DNA from: Flavobacterium piscinae
GTDB taxonomy: Bacteria > Bacteroidota > Bacteroidia > Flavobacteriales > Flavobacteriaceae
Reading direction: 5' to 3'
NCBI RefSeq assembly: GCF_004122145.1
Contig: NZ_SBKQ01000001.1
Span: forward strand, 186,001-250,000
DNA length: 64,000 nucleotides
The notes below the pieces were generated by a model that was not told the origin of the DNA, made no database searches, and saw only the letters and a program-made list of their open reading frames with translations. A program made the translations under genes and the position numbers. This document shows, one piece after another, positions 8,288-18,604 of the stretch (position 1 is its first letter; each line of letters starts with the position of its first letter).

Positions 8288-10201
8288 TTATAACTTTAAT
8301 GTAAATGTTGTTCCTTCTCCTAATTTTGAATCAACAGTAATTTTGCAATGAATAGCTTTAGCTAAATCTCGAATCAAGTGTAATCCTAAACCGGATTTTA
8401 TTCCAACCACTTCTTTATCATCATACAATGCTTTAAATTGTTCTGAATCGGCACCCTTTCCATTGTCAGAAATTGATAAATAGAATTTTCCGTTTTCTTG
8501 CCAAGCTTTCCATGTAATTGTTGGATTTTCAATTTTTTGTAATGCATTGATAGCGTTACCTGTTAAATTTCTGATTATAGTTTTTAAATAGTTTTCGTCG
8601 GTAAAAATGAATATGTCATTATTGTTTTCAAAATCTATTGTTATATTTTCATGGCTTGAAAAGTGCTTTTGAACATCACCAAATATTAATTTAATCGAAT
8701 TTTTTTTGTATTCTGGCGCAAAATGTTCCATTTGACTTTTGCTCCATAAAAGAATGTCTTCCATAGAATTCAAAAGATTTTCAGCACTGACGATTGATTT
8801 GGCTTCCAATCTTTTTTTACTTTCTTCATCAAGGAGTTCAGGAGTTTCTTTTTGAATAGTTAAAAAATGAATAAGGTTTGCAACCGGACTTCTCAAATCA
8901 TGATTAATGATGCTAAAAAAGCGAACCTTTATTTGATTAGACAACTCTAATTGATGATTTAAAAATTTTAATTTTTTATAATTTTTGTATAAAATAACTA
9001 AAACCAAAAGTGCTAATAAAACAATAGTTGTTAAATACAATTTTTGTTTTTTTTGATTCTCAATATTGATGTTTTTTAATTCAATCTCTCTGTTTTTAGC
9101 ATCAATTACTTTTTGAGATTCATATTGTGCAATTTTATTTTTTTGCGTTTGAGAAAATAATGAATCTTTAATGGAGTATCCTAAATCTAAATTATCATAA
9201 CCTTCTTTATAGTTTCCTAATTCATATTGGAGATACGATTTTTCAATAAGGTTATAATAATAACTATTTTTGTTTTTTTTCTTTTTTGCTAATTGAATTG
9301 CCTTATCATAGTAATTTTCAGCAATTTGATACATATCTTGTTTGCTTATTTTTGGTGATAAAATATTTTTTAGTGAATCATTTTCAGCAATTGTTTTATA
9401 ACACCACGCTATGTTTCCTAAATTAACGATTGACATGGTGTTTTCTGCATCATATTCGTCCCAAATTTCTTGAGCTTCCAACTCCATTCTAAGAGATTTA
9501 ATCAAATCAACATCGTATAAAAGCGACCAATTAGTTAATGTCCAAGCTAGATTTATTTTAGAATTTATCTTTTTTTGAATATCATAAGCTTGAGAAAAAT
9601 ATTCTTCAGCTTTTTTGTAATTTCCTTTTTCTCTGTAAACCTCTCCTAATAAAGAAAGTGAATTGGAGTATAGATTTTGGTCGTTAATTTTTATTGAAAT
9701 AGCGTTAGATTTCAAAGCATATTGTAATGCTAAATCATAATTTTTTTGATCCAAATAAATCATGGTATGAGAGCGATAACAATTCTGCAAAAGTTTTAAA
9801 TCATTAATTTCTAATGCAATTTTCTCCGTCTTTTTTAAATATTTGGTTGCTTCGGTATAATTGGTTACTCGTTCAAGAATTAAGTAATGTAAATAATAAA
9901 TTTTGCCTTCAAGAGTTTTAGATAGGGAAGAATTTATTTTTTGTTCTAGATTAGAAATTTGTTTTAAGGCTTTTGTGTAATTGGTCTCAGATAAAGAAAT
10001 AAAGCATTCGGCATAAAGTAAAACAAGTTCTTTTTCCTTTTTAGAATGATAATTTTTTATGCTTTTTAATTGATATAAATAATTTGGTAACGAATCTTTA
10101 CTTGAGATAAATTGGTTCTCAATTTTATTTAAAATAGTATCATATTCGCTACTTTGAGAGAATGAAAAATTAAAAACAAACAATAAAATTAGTAACCGCA
10201 T
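8288..10201 (-). CDS. TPR-containing sensor histidine kinase (copy 1)
   Basis: A 637-residue membrane sensor kinase. A Sec signal (MRLLILLFVFNFSFSQ) leads a periplasmic TPR-rich sensor region (about 30-340). A coiled coil and a transmembrane helix (about 390-405, YLTTIVLLALLVLVIL) follow, then a HisKA dimerisation domain with phospho-acceptor H434 in NHDLRSP, and a HATPase domain with N-box NLTGNAINAL, G1 DNGKGA and G2 GLGLHL. The ATG shares one base with the regulator's stop (TAATG), so the two are translationally coupled. The signal sensed is unknown. A close paralogue lies at 16614-18602. Confidence 0.92.
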   Translation of the reverse strand: MRLLILLFVFNFSFSQSSEYDTILNKIENQFISSKDSLPNYLYQLKSIKNYHSKKEKELVLLYAECFISLSETNYTKALKQISNLEQKINSSLSKTLEGKIYYLHYLILERVTNYTEATKYLKKTEKIALEINDLKLLQNCYRSHTMIYLDQKNYDLALQYALKSNAISIKINDQNLYSNSLSLLGEVYREKGNYKKAEEYFSQAYDIQKKINSKINLAWTLTNWSLLYDVDLIKSLRMELEAQEIWDEYDAENTMSIVNLGNIAWCYKTIAENDSLKNILSPKISKQDMYQIAENYYDKAIQLAKKKKNKNSYYYNLIEKSYLQYELGNYKEGYDNLDLGYSIKDSLFSQTQKNKIAQYESQKVIDAKNREIELKNINIENQKKQKLYLTTIVLLALLVLVILYKNYKKLKFLNHQLELSNQIKVRFFSIINHDLRSPVANLIHFLTIQKETPELLDEESKKRLEAKSIVSAENLLNSMEDILLWSKSQMEHFAPEYKKNSIKLIFGDVQKHFSSHENITIDFENNNDIFIFTDENYLKTIIRNLTGNAINALQKIENPTITWKAWQENGKFYLSISDNGKGADSEQFKALYDDKEVVGIKSGLGLHLIRDLAKAIHCKITVDSKLGEGTTFTLKL

Positions 10202-10899
10202 TACAAATCAATATTTTTTCTAAAGTTTCTTCCTATTGGGAGTTTAATGTTCTCATTTAATTCCAATTCATTTCCATCAAAGCTTGAAATCATACTTTTT
10301 TGAACCGCATAACTTCTATGAATTCTAATAAAAGTTTTAAACTTTTCATTTTGTAATATCTTTCCAATATTGGATAGCACACAGTATTTTTTTTCTTTCA
10401 ATACAATTTGAGTATAATCTTTTAGACCTTCCAAATACAAAACTTCATGAAGTTTTATTTTAATCTCTTTGTTACCAACTTTTATAAATATCACATCATT
10501 ACCTAAAAAATTATCGTACAACTCTGCTTTGTTACTCAACTCAAGATAGTCATTTATGCGTTCATAAGTTTTTTCAAATCTATTAAAATGAATAGGTTTT
10601 ACGAGAAAATCCAAAGCCTCCGCTTCAAAACTATCTACTGCATAGTCAGGATGGGAAGTGATAAAAACACAAATCGAGATACTTTTTAATTTTTCTCTTA
10701 ATGCTAAACCACTTATTCCCGGTAAGTCAATATCAAGAAACATACAATCAACATCATCAAAATTATTACGCTCCAAAACTTGCTCTGCATTTTCATAAAT
10801 GTCTATAATTTCAAAAGCATCAATTCTCTTAACAAATGAGGTAATTAATAGTCTGTCAAGCTCGTCATCTTCAACTATAATTACACCAATTTTTTTCAT
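10201..10899 (-). CDS. LytTR-family response regulator (copy 1)
   Basis: A 232-residue regulator: a CheY-like receiver (residues 1-120) with acidic pocket E10-D12, phospho-acceptor D56 in MFLDIDLPG and the conserved Lys of VKP, followed by a LytTR DNA-binding domain with the signature FIRIHRSYAVQ. ATG at 10899 is preferred over the TTG at 10920 because MKKIGVIIVEDDE is the normal receiver start. It is the partner of the downstream TPR kinase and is divergent from the solenoid gene at 11018, its most likely target. Confidence 0.92.
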   Translation of the reverse strand: MKKIGVIIVEDDELDRLLITSFVKRIDAFEIIDIYENAEQVLERNNFDDVDCMFLDIDLPGISGLALREKLKSISICVFITSHPDYAVDSFEAEALDFLVKPIHFNRFEKTYERINDYLELSNKAELYDNFLGNDVIFIKVGNKEIKIKLHEVLYLEGLKDYTQIVLKEKKYCVLSNIGKILQNEKFKTFIRIHRSYAVQKSMISSFDGNELELNENIKLPIGRNFRKNIDL

Positions 10900-10917
10900 C
10901 TTAAAAGTATTATAACT

Positions 10918-10925
10918 CAAAAATA
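10918..10925 (-). promoter_or_regulatory. candidate -7 element of regulator/kinase operon 1
   Basis: TATTTTTG on the minus strand, 18 bases before the ATG at 10899, fits TAnnTTTG. The 118-base divergent region also serves the gene at 11018, for which no clean -7 element is visible. Confidence 0.4.
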
Positions 10926-11017
10926 AGAATTTTTTTGTCTATTTATTTGGTCGAAAATATATTATCTATTGATTTACTAACTAATATTTATGAAAATTTG
11001 ATTTTAAGTGTATTAAA

Positions 11018-13885
11018 ATGAAAAAAATATTCCTTTTAATAATAGCGTTTCTATTTTTTAAAACATATTCACAAGTAGGGATCAATACTACCACTCCAAA
11101 TGCGCAATTAGAAATAAAGTCTTCTAACCAAGCAACGCCTGCAAATACCGATGGTTTAATTATTCCAAAAGTAGATGCTTTTCCGGCTGTTAATCCTACT
11201 GCGGCGCAACAAGGAATGATGGTCTATTTAACTACAGCTGTTGGTCCTAATGAAATAGGATTTTATTATTGGGATAATCCATCAACAACTTGGATTCCAA
11301 TTGCTAATAATAGTAAAAACTCATGGAAAACAACAGGAAACTCAGGAACCGATTCTACAATAAATTTTATTGGGACAAACGATACTCAAGATGTTAATTT
11401 TAGAAGAAATGCTATTCATTCAGGTAGAATTGGCAATGTAAACACTTCTTTTGGTTATTTTTCTTTACCACTTTCTACAACTGGTGTACAAAATTCTGCA
11501 CTTGGAAGATCTGCACTAGAAAATAATACTACAGGTAATGGTAACGTGGCATTAGGTTATCAAAGTTTAAATACAAACACATCAGGAAATGATAATATCG
11601 GTATAGGAAGGAATTCTCTTTTTGATAATCTTGATGGAATTAATAATGTTGGTGTAGGTACAAACTCTCTGGTAAACAATATTTCAGGATATCAAAACCA
11701 TGCTTTTGGAATGACGTCATTAACTAATAATACAACCGGGAATAATAACATCGGACTTGGTACATCTTCATTATTCCAAAATCAAACTGGTAGTGCTAAT
11801 ATTGCTATTGGAGTTTTTTCACAAAACAAAGCAAACAACGGTACAAATAACATAACTATTGGAGCCAATTCTCAAACAAACGGCTCAGCAAATTTAAGTA
11901 TAACCAATGCAACAGCTATAGGAACCAATGCCATTGCCGAACAAGATAATGCTATGGTTTTAGGAAGTATAAATGGAGTTAACTCAGCAACAGCATCGGT
12001 TAATGTTGGTATTGGGACAACTACACCACAAGATAGGTTACACGTAGTAGGTAGCATCAGAATGGTAGATGGTAATCAAGCAGTTGGGCGAGTTTTAACC
12101 TCAAATGCAAATGGAACGGCAACTTGGACAAATCCTTCCTCAATTTCTAGTGGAACCTTAGACCAAGCTTACGATTTTGGTGGTGCAGGAAACGGTAGAA
12201 CCATTACAGCAGATACAGGACCTTTATTAATTAATGGAATAGATGGAATCCTTTCAACTGGAACTGTTAATTCTGGAACATTAGCTCCAACTGGATTGGG
12301 TGTAAGAATGCTTTGGTATCCAAGAAAAGCAGCTTTTAGAGCAGGACAAGTTACAGATACAAGTTGGGATGATGCAAATATTGGATTTGGCTCTACAGCT
12401 TTTGGAACTTCAACTAGAGCATCTGGTGGAAATTCATTTGCTTGTGGTTTGTCAACTATTGCTTCAGGATTATTTTCTTTTGCCTTTGGTAGTGGAGCAA
12501 CTTCTTCTGGTGACTATTCATTTGCGGGATCGCATGCTACAGCTTCGAATGTCCGCTCATTTGCTTTTGGATCGAACACAGTTTCATCAGGATTAAATTC
12601 GGTTGCCTTAGGATATTGGACAACCGCTTCTGGAGATGATTCTTTTGCAGTAGGTTCAGGGATTGCTTCTGGTACTAGAAGCATTGCAATGGGTTGGAGT
12701 AGTAATGCTTCCGGGCAGAGTGCAACTGCAATAGGAGCAAACAATACAGCTTCTGCAAATTATGCAACTGCTTTAGGTAGTAGTACCATGGCTTCAGGTG
12801 AAGGCTCATTAACTTTTGGGTTTAATTCTGAAGCATCTGGATTATATTCAACAGCATTTGGTATAGGGTCTTTAGCGTCTTCGCAAGCATCAACAGCATT
12901 TGGTTTTAGAACAACAGCATCTGGACCTAACTCTACAGCTTTAGGAACAAGTAATACAGCTCCATCCTACGGAGAAACTGTTATTGGTATAGGTGCTACT
13001 AATTATATACCTTCTGCATTAGGTTTTAACTTATCAAGTGTTAACGATAGATTATTTGTAATAGGAAACGCAATTGATACAAATTTTAACAATTTAGTAG
13101 ATACTTCAGAACGCAGTGATGCAATGGTTGTTTTAAAAAATGGGAATACCGGCATTGGTTCTTCAACACCTCAAGACAAGCTTCACGTTGTGGGAAATAT
13201 TAGAATGGTCGATGGTAATCAGGCAGTTGGAAAGGTTTTAACCAGCGACGCTAATGGAACAGCAACTTGGCAAAATGCATCTACTAATGCATGGGGTTTA
13301 ACGGGTAATGGCAACACTAATGTCACAACAAACTTTATAGGAACTACAAATGTGCAATCATTAGCATTCAGAACTTTTAATATAGAAAGAATGCGAATAA
13401 CTTCTTTAGGCGATGTCGGTATAGGAACCACTGTACCAGGAGGACAATTTGAACTATCGCTCAACGAAGGTAGAAAGCCAACATCAAACACTTGGATTAT
13501 CCCTTCCGATGCTCGATTAAAAACAGTCAACGGGCCTTACAAAAAAGGTTTGAGCGATATTCTCAAACTAAAACCCATCAGTTATAACTATATCAATACC
13601 GAAAAAAGAACCTTCGAACCAGAAGTTCTTCAAAAAGAAGCTTATGGTTATCTTGCTCAAGAAGTAAAAGAGGTTTTTCCTGAAGCTGTCGATGTTGATC
13701 CCGATGGATATTACAATTTTGATTTGCATCCAATTTTAATTGCATATACAAATGCTTTAAAGGAAGTTAGTGATAGAATATTAAAATTAGAAAATGAGAA
13801 TGAACAACAAAAAAAAAGAATTGATGAACTTGAAAAAGTAATTATAGAAATTAAATCGAAGTTAATTAATTCAAACAGCAACTGA
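11018..13885 (+). CDS. secreted beta-solenoid fibre protein with S74 chaperone domain (1)
   Basis: A 955-residue secreted protein. The Sec signal MKKIFLLIIAFLFFKTYSQ is followed by a conserved N-terminal domain shared with the genes at 13901 and 19457 (VGINTTTPNAQLEI, GMMVYLTT, GFYYWDN). Then come about eight 17-residue repeats (NVALGYQSLNTNTSGND type) and, from about residue 480, about a dozen classic 14-residue YadA-head repeats (TAFGFRTTASGPNS type). The C-terminus has a Peptidase_S74/endosialidase-type intramolecular chaperone domain starting at the SDARLK motif, with YGYLAQEVKEVFPEAV, and ends in a coiled coil. The family predicts a trimeric fibre matured by Ser/Lys self-cleavage; its role as a surface adhesin is inference. 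No T9SS sorting domain is seen. Confidence 0.85.
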   Translation: MKKIFLLIIAFLFFKTYSQVGINTTTPNAQLEIKSSNQATPANTDGLIIPKVDAFPAVNPTAAQQGMMVYLTTAVGPNEIGFYYWDNPSTTWIPIANNSKNSWKTTGNSGTDSTINFIGTNDTQDVNFRRNAIHSGRIGNVNTSFGYFSLPLSTTGVQNSALGRSALENNTTGNGNVALGYQSLNTNTSGNDNIGIGRNSLFDNLDGINNVGVGTNSLVNNISGYQNHAFGMTSLTNNTTGNNNIGLGTSSLFQNQTGSANIAIGVFSQNKANNGTNNITIGANSQTNGSANLSITNATAIGTNAIAEQDNAMVLGSINGVNSATASVNVGIGTTTPQDRLHVVGSIRMVDGNQAVGRVLTSNANGTATWTNPSSISSGTLDQAYDFGGAGNGRTITADTGPLLINGIDGILSTGTVNSGTLAPTGLGVRMLWYPRKAAFRAGQVTDTSWDDANIGFGSTAFGTSTRASGGNSFACGLSTIASGLFSFAFGSGATSSGDYSFAGSHATASNVRSFAFGSNTVSSGLNSVALGYWTTASGDDSFAVGSGIASGTRSIAMGWSSNASGQSATAIGANNTASANYATALGSSTMASGEGSLTFGFNSEASGLYSTAFGIGSLASSQASTAFGFRTTASGPNSTALGTSNTAPSYGETVIGIGATNYIPSALGFNLSSVNDRLFVIGNAIDTNFNNLVDTSERSDAMVVLKNGNTGIGSSTPQDKLHVVGNIRMVDGNQAVGKVLTSDANGTATWQNASTNAWGLTGNGNTNVTTNFIGTTNVQSLAFRTFNIERMRITSLGDVGIGTTVPGGQFELSLNEGRKPTSNTWIIPSDARLKTVNGPYKKGLSDILKLKPISYNYINTEKRTFEPEVLQKEAYGYLAQEVKEVFPEAVDVDPDGYYNFDLHPILIAYTNALKEVSDRILKLENENEQQKKRIDELEKVIIEIKSKLINSNSN

Positions 13886-13900
13886 ATAAATTAAATGATC

Positions 13901-16570
13901 ATGAAAACTTTTTACTTTAGTATCGTATTTTTATTTATCTTTCAAATTCATTCAGCACAAGTTGGAATCAATACCATAACTCCCAATGCTCAATTAGAAA
14001 TCCAATCCTCTAATCAGGCAACTCCAACCAATACTGATGGATTAATTATTCCAAAAGTAGATGTATTTCCTGCTATTAATCCTAGTGCGGCTCAACAAGG
14101 AATGATGGTCTATTTAACCACTGCCGTAGGAACTAACGAAATAGGATTTTATTATTGGGATAATCTATCAACTAGCTGGATTCCAATAGGCAATAATAAT
14201 AAAAATGCATGGAAAACAACTGGAAATTCAGGAACCGATTCTACAATAAATTTTATTGGGACAACAGATAATAACCCTATTAGTTTTCGCATGAATAATG
14301 TTTTATCCGGAAGATTAGAAACAAGTACAACTCTAGGCAATAATTCTCTTGGTTTTCAAACCTTATTAAACAGTACTGGTACAAATAATTCAGCTTTTGG
14401 TTACAGAGCTCTTTTTAATAACACTAGTGGAAATGAAAATACAGCAATGGGAAGAAGCTCTTTATATGCAAATACTACAGGAACCGGTAATGTAGCATTA
14501 GGATACCGAGCAGCCTATTTCTCAACCACAGGGAATGAAAATGTAGCGATTGGAAAAGAATCCATGGAGAATGATACCGGCAGCTTTTTTAATGTAGCCG
14601 TTGGCTATAGAGCTTTACGAAATTCAATTGGCGGAAATGAAAATACTGCAATTGGTGTTGGAGCACTTGAATTAGGTTCAATTAGTGAAAGAAACACAGC
14701 AATTGGTAGAGGAGCCATGTTTAATTTTGGAACAGCAAGAAATAATACAGCTATTGGTTTTAGAGCTTTGTCCAATCAAACTTTTACCAATGGAGGAACT
14801 CCCTACGATAGCAATAATACCGCGATTGGTTTTGAAGCATTGTTTTCAAATAATCCAACTACAGTAACAAACGCAAATCGAAATGTGGGGGTTGGATTTC
14901 AGGCATTGAGAGCAAACACAACTGGATCTAGTAATACTGCCATTGGTTTTCAAAATTTGTTGTCAAATACTACCGGTTTTCAAAATATAGGTATTGGTGA
15001 TGTTGCTTTAGCATCAAACACAATAGGCACAAGAAATATTGGAATAGGTGTTGGGGCATTGTACGGTAATACAACCGGTACAAATAATATTGGAATTGGC
15101 TTTGATGCATTGAGGTTACAAAGTTTTGATAATGGAGGTATAGCTTATAACCCGGCTAATGTTGCAGTTGGAACTCGTTCTTTATACAATAATCAGCCAA
15201 CTTCTCTAACAAATGGAAATAGAAATGTAGCCGTTGGATATGAAACCTTAAGACAAAATACAACTGGTGCCGGAAATACAGCGGTAGGCTTTCAGTCAAT
15301 TCTTTCAAATACAACAGGGATACAAAATGTTGGTATCGGGGATGTTGCTTTAGCTTCCAATACTACAGGTAGTCAAAATATTGGTATTGGTGTAGGTGCA
15401 ATTTATAGTAATACAACTGCTTCTGGTAATATTGCAATTGGAATAAATGCTTTAAGGTTGCAGAGTTATAGTAATGGAGGAGCTAATTATGAAACGAATA
15501 ATATAGCAATTGGAACGGCTTCTTTGTTAAATAATCAACCGATTTCTTTGGGAAGTGGTGTAAGCAATATAGGAATTGGTAATAATTCATTAAATTCAAA
15601 TACTACTGGTTCTGCAAATATTGCTATTGGAAGTTTTGCATTGGAAGACTCAGTGAATGGTAACAGTAACATAGGAATTGGTTCATCTGCTATGAGAAAT
15701 ATTACTAATGCTAGTGCAAGTGTTGCAATTGGTACCAATTCAAATAGATTTGGGAATGGAACAGACAATACCTGTGTTGGTTTTCAATCGGCGTATAATG
15801 CATTTAATTTCAGTGGCAATAATAATGTTTACTTGGGAAGTCGTACAGGTTTTAATAATAATAATGGAAGCAATAATACTTTTCTTGGTTATTCAGCAAC
15901 TTCTTCTGCAGGTAATGATGATTTACAATATGCCGTTGCAATTGGAAGTGGAGCAGAAGTTAGCACAAATAATAGCATTGCTTTGGGAGGTAATACAGCA
16001 ATAACTAGAACACGAGTGGGGATCAATAATCCGTCCCCTTTATCCGATTTAGATATTCGCCAATCAAGTGGCTCCGGAACCAATCAAGGAAGTGGTGGGA
16101 TTAATTTGGGGAATGGTGCTTTTCATTGGCGAATCTATAACAGTAGTAATTTAGTTCGTTTTAATTATTCAAACGATAGTGGAGCTACTTATACGCCTAT
16201 GGCTTTTGTAAGTGCAACGAATGGAAGTTGGAATCAACTTTCTGATGCTACATTGAAAAGAGATATTGAACCAATTGCTTCCGTTTTACAGAGAATGTTG
16301 AAATTGAATCCAGTTTCTTATTACTATCTACATAATTCATCAAATGAAAAACGTTCTGTTGGCTTTTTGGCCCAGGAAGTAGCAAATTTATTTCCGGAAT
16401 CTGTATCCAAAGAAACGGAATCAGAGGTGCTGGGAATAGATTATGCTTCTTTCGCTGTATTTGCTGTCAAAGCAATACAAGAACAACAAGCAATCATTGA
16501 AAACCAAAACACCAGAATACAATCGTTAGAAGAAAGATTGAAAAAGTTAGAAGAAAAATTAAGTAACTAG
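13901..16570 (+). CDS. secreted beta-solenoid fibre protein with S74 chaperone domain (2)
   Basis: A paralogue of the preceding gene, 15 bases downstream and probably co-transcribed; 889 residues from ATG 13901 (an in-frame ATG at 13895 is also possible). The signal peptide is MKTFYFSIVFLFIFQIHSAQ and the N-terminal domain is nearly identical to that of gene 1. The middle has about 30 NTAIG-type repeats of mostly 17 residues. Six of them form a higher-order unit of 114 residues (24+22+17x4) present twice in full plus a partial third. The C-terminal S74 domain starts at SDATLKRDI with VGFLAQEVANLFPESV, then a heptad coiled coil. Convergent with kinase 2. Trimeric fibre role inferred. Confidence 0.85.
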   Translation: MKTFYFSIVFLFIFQIHSAQVGINTITPNAQLEIQSSNQATPTNTDGLIIPKVDVFPAINPSAAQQGMMVYLTTAVGTNEIGFYYWDNLSTSWIPIGNNNKNAWKTTGNSGTDSTINFIGTTDNNPISFRMNNVLSGRLETSTTLGNNSLGFQTLLNSTGTNNSAFGYRALFNNTSGNENTAMGRSSLYANTTGTGNVALGYRAAYFSTTGNENVAIGKESMENDTGSFFNVAVGYRALRNSIGGNENTAIGVGALELGSISERNTAIGRGAMFNFGTARNNTAIGFRALSNQTFTNGGTPYDSNNTAIGFEALFSNNPTTVTNANRNVGVGFQALRANTTGSSNTAIGFQNLLSNTTGFQNIGIGDVALASNTIGTRNIGIGVGALYGNTTGTNNIGIGFDALRLQSFDNGGIAYNPANVAVGTRSLYNNQPTSLTNGNRNVAVGYETLRQNTTGAGNTAVGFQSILSNTTGIQNVGIGDVALASNTTGSQNIGIGVGAIYSNTTASGNIAIGINALRLQSYSNGGANYETNNIAIGTASLLNNQPISLGSGVSNIGIGNNSLNSNTTGSANIAIGSFALEDSVNGNSNIGIGSSAMRNITNASASVAIGTNSNRFGNGTDNTCVGFQSAYNAFNFSGNNNVYLGSRTGFNNNNGSNNTFLGYSATSSAGNDDLQYAVAIGSGAEVSTNNSIALGGNTAITRTRVGINNPSPLSDLDIRQSSGSGTNQGSGGINLGNGAFHWRIYNSSNLVRFNYSNDSGATYTPMAFVSATNGSWNQLSDATLKRDIEPIASVLQRMLKLNPVSYYYLHNSSNEKRSVGFLAQEVANLFPESVSKETESEVLGIDYASFAVFAVKAIQEQQAIIENQNTRIQSLEERLKKLEEKLSN
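14744..15600 (+). repeat. 342-bp higher-order tandem repeat inside solenoid gene 2
   Basis: Copies start at 14744, 15086 and 15428, exactly 342 bases (114 codons) apart; the third is partial. Each unit begins with a 24-residue repeat containing an extra NGG loop, then a 22-residue repeat with an NNQPTSL-type loop, then four standard 17-residue repeats. Confidence 0.85.
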
Positions 16571-16613
16571 TTTTTTAACTACTTTATCATAGTCAATCTT
16601 TAAAAAAAATAAA

Positions 16614-18602
16614 CTACAATTTCAATATAAAAGTCGTCCCCATTCCAATTTTTGAATCTACTGAAATCTCACAATCAATTGCTTTGGCTAAATCACGAAT
16701 TAAATGCAAACCCAATCCCGATTTAATTCCAACGACTTCTTTTTCGTCATAAAGAGCCTTGAATTGGTCTTGACTAGCCCCTTTCCCATTGTCTGTAACG
16801 GACAAAAAAGTTTGGTTGTTCGACTGCCAAGCTTTCCATTTTATTGTGGGATTTTCTATTCCTTCCAATGCTTTTATGGCATTGCCGGTTAAGTTCCGAA
16901 GAATGGTTTTAAGGTAATTTTCATCCGTAAATAACTTCAAATTATTTGGATTTTCAAATTCAATTCGAATCTGTTCAGTACTTAAGAAGTGTTTCTGAGT
17001 GTCTTCAAACAACGAATTAACTGAAACTTGGGAAGGTTGAGGTTTAAAATTTTCCATCTGACTTTTGCTCCATTGCAAAATGTCTTCCATAGAATGGAGT
17101 AAATTCTCTGCACCATGCATGGTTTTATCTTGCATGCGTTTGATACTTTCTTCATCCAGCATTTCAGGACTTTCTTTTTGGAGTTGTAAAAAGAAAATCA
17201 AATTGGCCACCGGCCCTCGCAGGTCATGATTTAAGATGCTGAAAAATCGTGCTTTCGCTTTGTTGGCTTGGTCGAGTTCATTGTTTAAAAACATCAATTT
17301 TTGGTTTACTTTTTTTCTTTTTTGGTTTTCATACAAAAGTAAAACAGTCATAGCCAATATTAAGGTTAGTCCGAAAAGCAAAAAATATTTTTGCTTTTTT
17401 TCGGCAGCAGCTTTTAATTGATTGAATTTAATTTCTTTATTTTTTAAAGCAATTTCTCGTGCAGATTCTAATGAAGCTATTTTATTTTTATTTTCTTGAG
17501 AAAATAAAGAGTCACTTAATTCAAAAGAATGTTTTAAGTTATAATAAGCCTTTTCAAATTCTCCTTTTTTAGCTAAAACAAAAGCCAATCGTTTTGTGGT
17601 TAATTGAATGTTGTATTTATTGTTATATTTCAATGTTTTATCAAGGCATTTTAGATAATATTCTTCTGCTTTTCGCAAAACTTCTTCTCTTGTTTTTGGA
17701 ATTACATTAGTTTTTTTGATTAAACTGTCTTGGTCGGCAATTTTAGCATACATCAAACCAATATTTCCCAAATTTGTCGTAGTGGCATAATTATCAATTT
17801 TACATTCTTTCCATTTTTTTTCCGCATCAAGCTTCATATTTAAACACTTGATTAAGTCACTTCGTTCAAATATAATAGACCAAAAACTCAATGCCCAAGC
17901 TTGACCATATAAATCATTTTCTTTTCTAAAAAGAAAAAAAGACTTTGAAAGTAGACTGTCAGATTTTTTAAAGTCTAAAGGGTTGTCTTCTTTTTTGTAA
18001 AGCTCCCAATAATTGATGCCTAAAACACCGTATGCATAGGCTTCTTCTTTTAAGTTCTTTTTCTTTTTTTGATATGCTAACGAATTTTCAGCAGATTGAA
18101 TTGCTTTTTGAAATTTATCTTGCAAATAATAATTCATTGCTAAAGAGCTGTAAATATTTTGTATTAACACATAATCTTCCGCTTTTTTAGCTGATTCAAT
18201 TGCTTGAATCGCATATTTGTAAGATTTGACAAAGTCTGATTTTCGCATAAATATCTTGGAATACAAGAATTGAATTTTTGCAAGATTATTTTTGTTTTTG
18301 TTTAATTCAAATGCAATATCGTTATGTTTTTTTGCCAGTTCAATATTTAATACCCAAAGATGTAATTTGGCTAAGTAAAAATTGATTTCTGATTCTTTTT
18401 CGGGGTTATTTTTTTGGTTTGAGAAGTCAGAAAGTTTAAGAATGTATCTATAAATGGTATCATTACTTAGCGAAATGTCATTATCTATTTTTTCAGTTAT
18501 TGTTTTGTATTCATTTTCTGAAATAACTAAATTATTGTTATCTTGACAAAAAACAAGTTGATAATACAATAAAAAAAGATATAATACATGACATTTTTTC
18601 AT
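16614..18602 (-). CDS. TPR-containing sensor histidine kinase (copy 2)
   Basis: A paralogue of the kinase at 8288-10201, 662 residues. It has an N-terminal signal sequence (MKKCHVLYLFLLYYQLVFCQ), a TPR-rich periplasmic region, a transmembrane helix (FLLFGLTLILAMTVLLLY, about 407-425), HisKA with H459 in NHDLRGP, and HATPase motifs NLTGNAIKAL, DNGKGA and GLGLHL. ATG at 18602 is preferred over a TTG two codons upstream. It lies two bases beyond the stop of the LytTR regulator, so the operon order regulator-kinase is kept. The C-terminal halves of the two kinases are much closer to each other than their TPR sensor halves. Confidence 0.92.
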   Translation of the reverse strand: MKKCHVLYLFLLYYQLVFCQDNNNLVISENEYKTITEKIDNDISLSNDTIYRYILKLSDFSNQKNNPEKESEINFYLAKLHLWVLNIELAKKHNDIAFELNKNKNNLAKIQFLYSKIFMRKSDFVKSYKYAIQAIESAKKAEDYVLIQNIYSSLAMNYYLQDKFQKAIQSAENSLAYQKKKKNLKEEAYAYGVLGINYWELYKKEDNPLDFKKSDSLLSKSFFLFRKENDLYGQAWALSFWSIIFERSDLIKCLNMKLDAEKKWKECKIDNYATTTNLGNIGLMYAKIADQDSLIKKTNVIPKTREEVLRKAEEYYLKCLDKTLKYNNKYNIQLTTKRLAFVLAKKGEFEKAYYNLKHSFELSDSLFSQENKNKIASLESAREIALKNKEIKFNQLKAAAEKKQKYFLLFGLTLILAMTVLLLYENQKRKKVNQKLMFLNNELDQANKAKARFFSILNHDLRGPVANLIFFLQLQKESPEMLDEESIKRMQDKTMHGAENLLHSMEDILQWSKSQMENFKPQPSQVSVNSLFEDTQKHFLSTEQIRIEFENPNNLKLFTDENYLKTILRNLTGNAIKALEGIENPTIKWKAWQSNNQTFLSVTDNGKGASQDQFKALYDEKEVVGIKSGLGLHLIRDLAKAIDCEISVDSKIGMGTTFILKL

Positions 18603-18604
18603 TG

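Noticed and set aside
13219..13530. Minus-strand frames inside the fibre genes
   Set aside because: Antisense shadows of low-complexity Asn/Thr/Gly/Ala-rich repeats.
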